DNA of 7,697 nt, from the NCBI GenBank assembly GCA_020026035.1, contig JAHHRC010000062.1, positions 1 through 7,697 of the forward strand. The letters are read 5' to 3'. Source of the DNA: Erysipelotrichaceae bacterium. Lineage in GTDB: Bacteria > Bacillota_I > Bacilli_A > Erysipelotrichales > Erysipelotrichaceae. Positions 1 to 5,057 of this stretch are shown here, one piece after another. The notes under the pieces were generated by a model. It did not search any database. It was not told the DNA's origin and worked only from the letters and a program-made list of their open reading frames with translations. Each line of letters starts with the position of its first letter. Position 1 is the stretch's first letter. The position numbers and the translations under genes are program-made.

Positions 1-170
1 TTGTGAGTGAAATCATGAATACGTGTATGGAACGTGTTTGTGATTTGATTCAAGAAGACTTTGATGAACGTATCAAAGTGATTAAGGATTTAGCTGCAGG
101 TGGTGTGTTGTGTATGAGTTTAGCCTCACTTGTAGTTGGAATACTAGTGTTAGTAAGACATCTAACATAG
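1..170 (+). CDS. dgkA: Diacylglycerol/undecaprenol kinase DgkA, C-terminal part (5' end outside window)
   Basis: This is the last 55 codons of a small integral-membrane kinase, read from base 3 to the TAG at 168-170; the start lies upstream of the window. DgkA-family enzymes phosphorylate diacylglycerol, or in Gram-positives mainly undecaprenol, using ATP at the membrane. The fragment shows the family signature: residues 3-14 of the fragment contain E, N, E and D spaced as in the conserved E-x-x-N-[ST]-x-x-E-x-x-x-D helix, whose second Glu is known to bind Mg-ATP. A K-D pair (fragment residues 28-29) is followed by the last transmembrane helix (about 30-52), rich in Ala, Gly, Val and Leu. A short R-H-L-T tail ends the protein. 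The gap to cdd is 13 bases, so the two are probably co-transcribed, as in Bacillus. Substrate preference cannot be read from this part. Confidence 0.88.
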   Translation, partial: VSEIMNTCMERVCDLIQEDFDERIKVIKDLAAGGVLCMSLASLVVGILVLVRHLT

Positions 171-183
171 AAAGGAATGCGTA

Positions 184-588
184 ATGTTAAAGCGTGAAGA
201 ATTAGTGAAGAAGGCATTTGATGGAATGAAGAATGCCTATGCACCGTATTCAAAGTACCATGTTGGTGCAGCAGTGGAATTGAAAGATGGTACGGTATTT
301 ATTGGAGCGAACGTTGAAAATGCGTCTTATGGGGCAACGAATTGTGCGGAACGTTCGGCGTTGTTTGCGGCGTATTCCAATGGCTATCGTAAGAGCGATG
401 TCGTTGCTTTAGCGATTGTGAGTGATGGAGATCGTTTGTGTGGACCTTGTGGCATTTGCAGACAGGTTCTTAGTGAATTGATTGGCAATGATGTTCCAAT
501 TTATTTGTCTAATGGAACAGAAAATAAAGATACAAATATGGGTGAATTGTTACCAATGCAGTTCACAGAGGAGGATGTAATTCGATGA
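184..588 (+). CDS. cdd: Cytidine deaminase
   Basis: The gene encodes a 134-residue cytosolic enzyme that hydrolytically deaminates cytidine and deoxycytidine to uridine and deoxyuridine in pyrimidine salvage. Length and motifs match the small homotetrameric bacterial type. The substrate-binding segments PYSKYHVGAA (21-30) and NVENASYG (43-50) are present. The zinc site is C54-A-E56, with E56 the proton shuttle, plus C89 and C92 in the P-C-G-I-C motif, giving the three-Cys zinc ligation of the tetrameric class. A C-terminal E-L-L-P-x-x-F (121-127) is also typical. The ATG at 184 is preceded by AAAGGA (171-176) at a 7-base spacing, which supports this start. The stop overlaps the era start in an ATGA, implying translational coupling. 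Nothing is truncated or unusual. Confidence 0.97.
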   Translation: MLKREELVKKAFDGMKNAYAPYSKYHVGAAVELKDGTVFIGANVENASYGATNCAERSALFAAYSNGYRKSDVVALAIVSDGDRLCGPCGICRQVLSELIGNDVPIYLSNGTENKDTNMGELLPMQFTEEDVIR

Positions 589-1472
589 GATTTGGATTTG
601 TAGGGTTGGCCGGAAGACCGAATGCCGGTAAAAGTACGCTCATTAATGCGTTAGTAAAGGAAAAGATCGCGATTGTGTCAAACAAACCACAGACTACAAG
701 AAGCGAGATTCGTGGGATTGTCAATCGTGATGAAGCGCAGATTGTGTTTACTGATACTCCGGGCATCCACAAACCAAAGTATCGTTTAGATGCACGCATG
801 AACAAAGAAGCTGGTACGGTCATGCATGGGGTTGATGTGTTGTACTTAGTCGTAGATGGATCGGTTCCATTTTCCAAAGGCGACCAATACGTGTTACGCA
901 TGGTCGAACAAGCGAATTGTCCGGTGTTCTTGTTGCTAAACAAGATTGATAAGATGCCAAAAGAAAAGGTATTAAAGAATCTACAAAGTTGGAATGAACG
1001 GTTCCACTTTGCGGAAATCTTCCCAATTTCGGCATTGAAGGGAAATGACTTTGAAGATCTTTTGAAGACAACGGAAAGCTACTTGCCAGAAGGCTGTGCG
1101 ATGTATCCAACGGAAGTTGCAACAGATAATGCCGAAAACTTTAGAATTGCTGAGATTATTCGTGAAAAGGTCTTGTATTGTACGGAAGAAGAAGTGCCAC
1201 ATGCAACTGCAGTACTTGTTGAAAAGAAGGAATTCTTTGATAAGGAATGTGAGATTCATGCCGTGATTCTTGTTGAGAAACAAGGACAAAAGGGCATTAT
1301 CATCGGTTCACAAGGAAAGATGATTAAGCTGATTGGCTCAAAGGCTCGCATTGATATTGAACAATTGCTTGGATGTCATGTCATCTTGCATTTGTTTGTA
1401 CGTGTCGAAGATGATTGGCGTTCGCGTGATAACAAGATCACCGAATTTGGTTACGGGTTCATTGATGAATAA
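585..1472 (+). CDS. era: GTPase Era, 16S rRNA-binding ribosome assembly factor
   Basis: Era is an essential GTPase that binds the 3' end of 16S rRNA during 30S maturation. The 295-residue product has the normal length and domain order. The N-terminal GTPase domain shows G1 GRPNAGKS (10-17), the switch I motif QTTR (36-39), G3 DTPG (57-60), G4 NKID (119-122) and G5 SALKG (149-153). The C-terminal KH domain runs from about 205, with the helix-turn-helix loop GSQG at 241-244, and the tail W-R (278-279) to FGY (288-290) is characteristic. The usual G1 valine is alanine here, a mild change. The KH GxxG loop lacks the basic residue found in many homologues. The start codon overlaps the cdd stop by 4 bases (ATGA), and the 3' end overlaps recO by 8 bases. 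Small YqzL, which follows era in Bacillus, is absent. Confidence 0.97.
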   Translation: MRFGFVGLAGRPNAGKSTLINALVKEKIAIVSNKPQTTRSEIRGIVNRDEAQIVFTDTPGIHKPKYRLDARMNKEAGTVMHGVDVLYLVVDGSVPFSKGDQYVLRMVEQANCPVFLLLNKIDKMPKEKVLKNLQSWNERFHFAEIFPISALKGNDFEDLLKTTESYLPEGCAMYPTEVATDNAENFRIAEIIREKVLYCTEEEVPHATAVLVEKKEFFDKECEIHAVILVEKQGQKGIIIGSQGKMIKLIGSKARIDIEQLLGCHVILHLFVRVEDDWRSRDNKITEFGYGFIDE

Positions 1473-2208
1473 TCGTGTGGAAGGCATTGTCTTATCACAA
1501 ATGGACTACAAAGAAAATGCAGTACTCTTACAGGTATTTACGAAGGAGTATGGAAAGATCAGTTTTGTGGTGCGAGGTGCACGCAAGATTGTTTCGAAGC
1601 AACAAGGATCGATACTCCCCTTTAGTAAAGGGGAGTTTCTGTTTGATTACGTCGATGGAAAAACAATGTTTACCTTAAAACAAGTCAAAACGATTAAGAT
1701 GCATAAGAAGTTCTTACAAAACTTTGATGCCTCTACGGGGGCTTCAATGGTTTGTGAAGTGATTCAAAGTATTACAAACCAGAGTTTCGATTTGCATGAA
1801 GTAGAGTTGTTATATTCCATGTTGGATGAAAGTTTAGACATGCTAGAAGAAGGCAAACATGTAGGGCTACTTACTTCGATCTTTTTAGCAAGAGTGCTTG
1901 AAGTGTTGGGGTTTGGCGTTGTGGTAGATGGTTGTTGTTTGTGTGGTAATACACAGATTGCGAGTATATCGATGAAAGATGGTGGCTTTCTTTGTTTGAC
2001 TTGTATGAAACAAGAAGGCGCAAGATCCTATGATGCAAGTACATTGCGTAGTTTTCGTTATGTGAATAAGGCAAAAATACAAGATTTTAACGTCTTACAA
2101 GACTACGTTGAAAACGAGCAAGTTCTATTGGGATTAATGGTTGGATTCTATGAATTCCATACGGGATTACGACTACGGTCGTATCAATTCTACAAAGAGC
2201 TTTGTTAG
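1465..2208 (+). CDS. recO: DNA repair protein RecO
   Basis: RecO, with RecR and RecF, displaces SSB and loads RecA on single-stranded DNA in gapped-duplex repair. The 247-residue product begins with the canonical M-N-N-R-V-E-G-I-V-L start of an OB-fold (about 1-80), followed by a helical region. The zinc-binding insert has C157-x2-C160 and C177-x2-C180, as in Gram-positive RecO. The reading frame is open 44 codons further upstream, but that part lies entirely inside era and lacks RecO homology. The ATG at 1465 gives the expected N-terminus and an 8-base overlap with era. No strong Shine-Dalgarno precedes it, so expression probably depends on coupling to era translation. A perfect 10-bp hairpin lies inside the gene (listed separately). 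The gene is followed after 16 bases by a primase-like gene. Confidence 0.95.
   Translation: MNNRVEGIVLSQMDYKENAVLLQVFTKEYGKISFVVRGARKIVSKQQGSILPFSKGEFLFDYVDGKTMFTLKQVKTIKMHKKFLQNFDASTGASMVCEVIQSITNQSFDLHEVELLYSMLDESLDMLEEGKHVGLLTSIFLARVLEVLGFGVVVDGCCLCGNTQIASISMKDGGFLCLTCMKQEGARSYDASTLRSFRYVNKAKIQDFNVLQDYVENEQVLLGLMVGFYEFHTGLRLRSYQFYKELC
1614..1636 (+). repeat. Perfect 10-bp inverted repeat (hairpin) inside recO
   Basis: The arms ACTCCCCTTT (1614-1623) and AAAGGGGAGT (1627-1636) are exact reverse complements separated by a 3-base loop, AGT. The sequence just after the right arm is T/pyrimidine-rich (TTCTGTTT) but is not an uninterrupted U-tract. The repeat encodes part of the L-P-F-S-K-G-E-F segment of RecO, so protein constraint may explain some of it. 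It could act as a weak attenuator or pause site between era and the downstream primase-like gene, or it may be chance. Confidence 0.75.
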
Positions 2209-2216
2209 AAGGAAGG
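2208..2216 (+). promoter_or_regulatory. Ribosome binding site deciding the TTG start of the primase-like gene
   Basis: The purine run GAAGGAAGG sits between the recO stop and TTG 2225, leaving 8 bases to that codon. A GTG at 2216 in the same frame is buried in this run and would have almost no spacing, so TTG 2225 is preferred. The resulting N-terminus, M-R-V-T-R-Q-E-I-E-E-I-K, lines up with the start of the downstream DnaG, M-A-R-I-P-K-E-E-I-E-Q-I-K. Confidence 0.75.
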
Positions 2217-2224
2217 TGACTGGA

Positions 2225-3520
2225 TTGCGGGTTACAAGACAAGAGATTGAAGAAATTAAGAAACAGTCTTCGATTGAAGAAATTGCGAATGAATATGGCT
2301 TACAAGTAAAACGAACGGGTGGAAGTAAGGCAGTTTGTTTGTGTCCATTTCACGATGATACAAACCCTTCCTGTTCGCTTGATATCAAAGACAATTACTT
2401 CAACTGTTTTGCCTGTGGTGCAAAGGGTGATGTGATTCGTTTTGTGATGGAGTATGAGGGCTTAAGTTTTATCGAAGCCATTGAAAAGCTTGCCAAGCGA
2501 ATTGATTTTGAAATCAAAGAAAAGCAAAGTGTGGTGACGATACCTCCAAGAATGCAACGCTTGTACGATTTAAATCGCGATGCGATGGAGTATATGCAAA
2601 TGTCCTTGCTTACAAATGGTGGGCAAGTGGCGAATGCTTACTTAGAAGGCCGTGGCATTGAAGAAGATCTTTTGGATGAATTCCTTGTTGGCTATTGTCC
2701 AAGTGGTGATTTGTTGTATCAAGCAATGCTTAAAAAGGGCTACTTAGAAGAAGAGATGATTGCCTGTGACTTACTTGTACAAAGTGAACATGGTCTAAGT
2801 GTTCCGTTTGCAAATCGGCTTGTCTTTGCGATTTTGGATGAAAAGAAGCGAATTGTAGGCTTTGTGACAAGACGCATTGAAGAAGATGGAAGTTCGAAGT
2901 ATATCAATTCGAAAAATGGTGAGATTTACAATAAGAAGGCATTCTTTTTTGCAAGTCGAAAAGCGTTGTCGGTCGCACGTTCAAAAGAGCGTTTATACAT
3001 TGTCGAAGGGCCATTTGATGTCTTAGCCTTTGCAAGGTGTGGCATTTACAATTGTGTATCATTATTAGGCTTAAACCTTTCAAAGACACAAATGGATCTC
3101 ATTGGACGTTATACAAAGGAAGTCGTTCTTTGTTTAGACATGGATGAAGCTGGGAAGCTTGCAACAGTGAAACTAGGCCGAATGCTTGTTGAAGAAGGCT
3201 TTGATGTTGTAAGTGTGTATGCAAAGAGTGCATTGTTTAAAGACTTTGATGAACTAGTTACGGCAAAGGGTGTAACTAGTATGCAAGAAGCTTTAAAACA
3301 AGAAATTGACTGGTTAGAAGTATGCATGATGTATTATGAAGAGTTGTATGACTTTACAACGCGTTGTGGTAAGAAAAAGTATCGCAATAAGATCCTGCAA
3401 GAGATTGCTTGTTTGCAAGAGGATAATGACCGTGCGTATTGGTCGAATTATCTTTTGTACCAAATGCAATTTGCAAAAGAAGACTATCGCAGTGAATTGC
3501 ATGAAGTAGGGAATGAATAA
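2225..3520 (+). CDS. DnaG-family primase paralogue lacking the helicase-binding domain
   Basis: The product has 431 residues from TTG 2225; the frame is open further upstream into recO, but without a ribosome site. It is homologous along its whole length to roughly the first 410 residues of the full DnaG encoded at 5058-6806. The N-terminal CHC2 zinc finger has C40, H43, C61 and C64 (C-P-F-H and C-F-A-C-G). The basic part of the RNA polymerase domain follows (N-R-L-V-F-A-I-L-D near 197-205, V-G-F-V-T-R-R 211-217, S-K-Y-I-N-S 224-229). The TOPRIM fold has V-E-G-P-F-D with E261, L-D-M-D-E-A-G with D305 and D307, and K-D-F-D-E with D340 and D342, so all five metal-binding acids are kept. The usual L-G-T motif reads L-G-L (281-283). 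It ends after the helical tail of the polymerase domain, with nothing matching the DnaG C-terminal domain that recruits DnaB. It is the last gene of the dgkA-recO run. Primer synthesis is plausible but unproven; a repair or regulatory role is also possible. Confidence 0.9.
   Translation: MRVTRQEIEEIKKQSSIEEIANEYGLQVKRTGGSKAVCLCPFHDDTNPSCSLDIKDNYFNCFACGAKGDVIRFVMEYEGLSFIEAIEKLAKRIDFEIKEKQSVVTIPPRMQRLYDLNRDAMEYMQMSLLTNGGQVANAYLEGRGIEEDLLDEFLVGYCPSGDLLYQAMLKKGYLEEEMIACDLLVQSEHGLSVPFANRLVFAILDEKKRIVGFVTRRIEEDGSSKYINSKNGEIYNKKAFFFASRKALSVARSKERLYIVEGPFDVLAFARCGIYNCVSLLGLNLSKTQMDLIGRYTKEVVLCLDMDEAGKLATVKLGRMLVEEGFDVVSVYAKSALFKDFDELVTAKGVTSMQEALKQEIDWLEVCMMYYEELYDFTTRCGKKKYRNKILQEIACLQEDNDRAYWSNYLLYQMQFAKEDYRSELHEVGNE
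3253..3280 (+). repeat. 9-bp inverted repeat inside the primase paralogue
   Basis: ACTAGTTAC (3253-3261) and GTAACTAGT (3272-3280) are exact reverse complements around a 10-base loop. The repeat covers the codons around E-L-V-T-A-K-G-V-T-S, just after the last TOPRIM acidic pair. No T-run follows, so it is not a terminator. A repeat of this size is close to chance expectation for a window this long. Confidence 0.6.
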
Positions 3521-3527
3521 ATGATTC

Positions 3528-3572
3528 GGTATGTTTTGGATTATGCCATTAACATACCTTTATTAATCTATT
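3528..3572 (+). terminator. Candidate weak rho-independent terminator after the primase paralogue
   Basis: GGTATGTT (3528-3535) pairs exactly with AACATACC (3551-3558). Within the loop TGG (3537-3539) can pair with CCA (3546-3548), extending the hairpin past a small internal loop. The downstream strand TTTATTAATCTATT is T-rich but interrupted. The site is in the right place, just after the last gene of the left block and ahead of the glyQS promoter. The stem is AT-rich, so termination is likely partial and read-through into glyQS is possible. Confidence 0.5.
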
Positions 3573-3589
3573 GTATAACGGTTTAGTGA

Positions 3590-3618
3590 TTGAATCATTG
3601 AACAATAAATGCTATACT
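3590..3618 (+). promoter_or_regulatory. Sigma-A promoter for glyQS-dnaG-rpoD
   Basis: A -35 box TTGAAT (3590-3595) and a -10 box TATACT (3613-3618) are separated by exactly 17 bases, and the -10 is preceded by TGC (3610-3612), an extended -10 element. Transcription would start near 3624-3627, giving a leader of only about 35 bases before the glyQS ATG. The box quality and spacing match the primary sigma factor encoded at the end of this window, which would allow RpoD to drive its own operon. No operator repeat is visible around it. Confidence 0.72.
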
Positions 3619-3644
3619 CTTAACGTTTGACAATTAGGAAATCC

Positions 3645-3650
3645 AGGGGG
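3645..3650 (+). promoter_or_regulatory. Ribosome binding site of glyQS
   Basis: AGGGGG lies 10 bases before the ATG at 3661. It is the only good Shine-Dalgarno-like run in the short leader and supports the chosen start. Confidence 0.65.
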
Positions 3651-3660
3651 TATTCATACA

Positions 3661-5034
3661 ATGGAAAAGACATTTGATAAAATTGTATCACATGCAAAAA
3701 ATACAGGATTCGTATTCCAAGGTTCCGAGATCTATGGTGGTCTTAGTAACACTTGGGATTTTGGTCCAAATGGCGTTTTATTAAAAGATAATATTAAGCG
3801 TGCTTGGCAAAAGAAGTTTGTCCAAGAAGATCCAAATAACGTAGAAATTCAAGCAGCGATTCTTATGAATCCAAAGGTTTGGGAAGCGAGTGGTCACTTG
3901 AAGGGATTCTCAGATCCTTTAATGGACTGTAAGAAGTGTAAGACACGTCATCGTGCCGATAACATGATTGAAGAAGCAACCAATGGCGAAGTGACTTGCG
4001 AAGGTTGGTCCAACGAAGATATGGAAACATACATTCGTGATCACAAGATTGCTTGTCCTGACTGTGGGGAACATGACTTTACACCAATTCGACAGTTCAA
4101 CTTGATGTTTAAGACATTCCAAGGAACGGTTGAAGATGCGAAGTCAAGTATTTACTTACGTCCAGAAACAGCACAAGGTATGTTTGTTGATTTCAAGAAT
4201 GTACAACGTGCTTACCGTAAGAAGGTTCCATTTGGTATTTGCCAAATTGGTAAGAGCTTCCGTAATGAAATTACTCCAGGTAACTTTATTTTCCGTACAA
4301 GAGAATTCGAACAAATGGAAATGGAATTCTTCTGTAAGCCAGGTACGGATGATGAATGGTATGCATACTGGAAGAAGTACTGCATGGATTGGATTCTTGC
4401 ACTAGGTGGAAATCCAGAAAACATTCGTTACCGTGACCATGAACAAGAAGAACTTTCCTTCTATTCCAAGGCAACAGTCGATATTGAATATAAGTTCCCA
4501 TGGGGTTGGGGTGAAATCTGGGGGATTGCAAATCGTACCGATTATGACCTAGGACAACATATGGAACACTCTGGTAAGAGTCTTGAATACTTAGATCCTA
4601 CAACCAATGAAAAGTATGTACCATACTGTGTAGAACCAGCGGTTGGTGTAGAACGTTTATTCTTTATGTTCTTTACCGATGCCTATGATGAAGAAACACT
4701 TGAAAATGGTGAAACAAGAATTGTAATGCACTTTAAACCTGCATTAGCTCCAATTAAAGCCGCGATACTTCCAATGCGTAAGAAGTACAAGGAAAAGGCA
4801 GAAGAAATTCGCAACATCCTAGCGTGCGACTTTGCGGTTGACTACGATGAAGCAGGTTCGATTGGTAAACGTTACCGTCGTCAAGACGAAGTTGGTACAC
4901 CATTCTGTATCACCATTGATGAACAAACGATGGAAGATGGAACAGTTACGGTAAGAGACCGTGACACAATGGAACAAGTTCGTTTAAGTGTAGAAGATGC
5001 GCGTAAGATGATTAACGACGCAATTCGTTTCTAA
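3661..5034 (+). CDS. glyQS: Glycyl-tRNA synthetase, single-chain dimeric type
   Basis: This cytosolic class II synthetase attaches glycine to tRNA-Gly using ATP. The 457-residue product is the single-chain homodimeric form, not the separate alpha and beta subunits (glyQ, glyS) found at this chromosomal position in Bacillus. Visible landmarks are the N-terminal S-E-I-Y-G-G-L-S-N-T-W-D-F-G-P (22-36), zinc-type pairs C90-x2-C93 and C132-x2-C135, and Y-L-R-P-E-T-A-Q-G (165-173). Motif 2 is around F200-R-N-E followed by R-T-R-E-F-E-Q-M-E (212-220), and motif 3 is G-V-E-R-L-F (329-334). The anticodon-binding domain runs from about 358 (K-P-A-L-A-P-I-K-A-A) to near the C-terminus. It has its own promoter and a short leader, with no T-box. 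dnaG follows after 23 bases, so the two are probably co-transcribed. The gene appears complete and ordinary. Confidence 0.97.
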   Translation: MEKTFDKIVSHAKNTGFVFQGSEIYGGLSNTWDFGPNGVLLKDNIKRAWQKKFVQEDPNNVEIQAAILMNPKVWEASGHLKGFSDPLMDCKKCKTRHRADNMIEEATNGEVTCEGWSNEDMETYIRDHKIACPDCGEHDFTPIRQFNLMFKTFQGTVEDAKSSIYLRPETAQGMFVDFKNVQRAYRKKVPFGICQIGKSFRNEITPGNFIFRTREFEQMEMEFFCKPGTDDEWYAYWKKYCMDWILALGGNPENIRYRDHEQEELSFYSKATVDIEYKFPWGWGEIWGIANRTDYDLGQHMEHSGKSLEYLDPTTNEKYVPYCVEPAVGVERLFFMFFTDAYDEETLENGETRIVMHFKPALAPIKAAILPMRKKYKEKAEEIRNILACDFAVDYDEAGSIGKRYRRQDEVGTPFCITIDEQTMEDGTVTVRDRDTMEQVRLSVEDARKMINDAIRF

Positions 5035-5043
5035 AATAACAAG

Positions 5044-5050
5044 AAAGGGG
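5044..5050 (+). promoter_or_regulatory. Ribosome binding site of dnaG (GTG start)
   Basis: AAAGGGG is followed 7 bases later by GTG 5058, which supports a GTG start and the expected N-terminus M-A-R-I-P-K-E-E-I-E. There is no promoter-like sequence in the 23-base gap. Confidence 0.75.
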
Positions 5051-5057
5051 TGGAATT

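Noticed and set aside
563..943. Minus-strand ORF of 126 codons opposite era
   Set aside because: It is a shadow of the well-supported era gene, with no family features and no ribosome site.
1333..1464. N-terminal extension of recO by 44 codons
   Set aside because: It lies wholly inside era in another frame, and the RecO family N-terminus begins exactly at the ATG at 1465.
2225..3520. Primase paralogue as a frameshifted or truncated pseudogene of dnaG
   Set aside because: The frame is intact, with its own ribosome site and all zinc and metal ligands. It ends at a domain boundary, and it is well diverged from the local dnaG, which argues for an old, maintained gene.
3521..3586. A 21-codon ORF starting directly after the primase paralogue stop, hydrophobic, with AGGGA 8 bases upstream
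   Set aside because: It overlaps the candidate terminator hairpin, is very short and matches nothing I recognise. A start right after a stop can arise by chance. Peptide evidence or conservation would be needed.
3627..3656. A consensus TTGACA at 3627-3632 with TATTCA 18 bases on, as a second glyQS promoter
   Set aside because: Transcription would begin at or after the glyQS start codon and lose the ribosome site. The 3590-3618 pair is better placed and has an extended -10.
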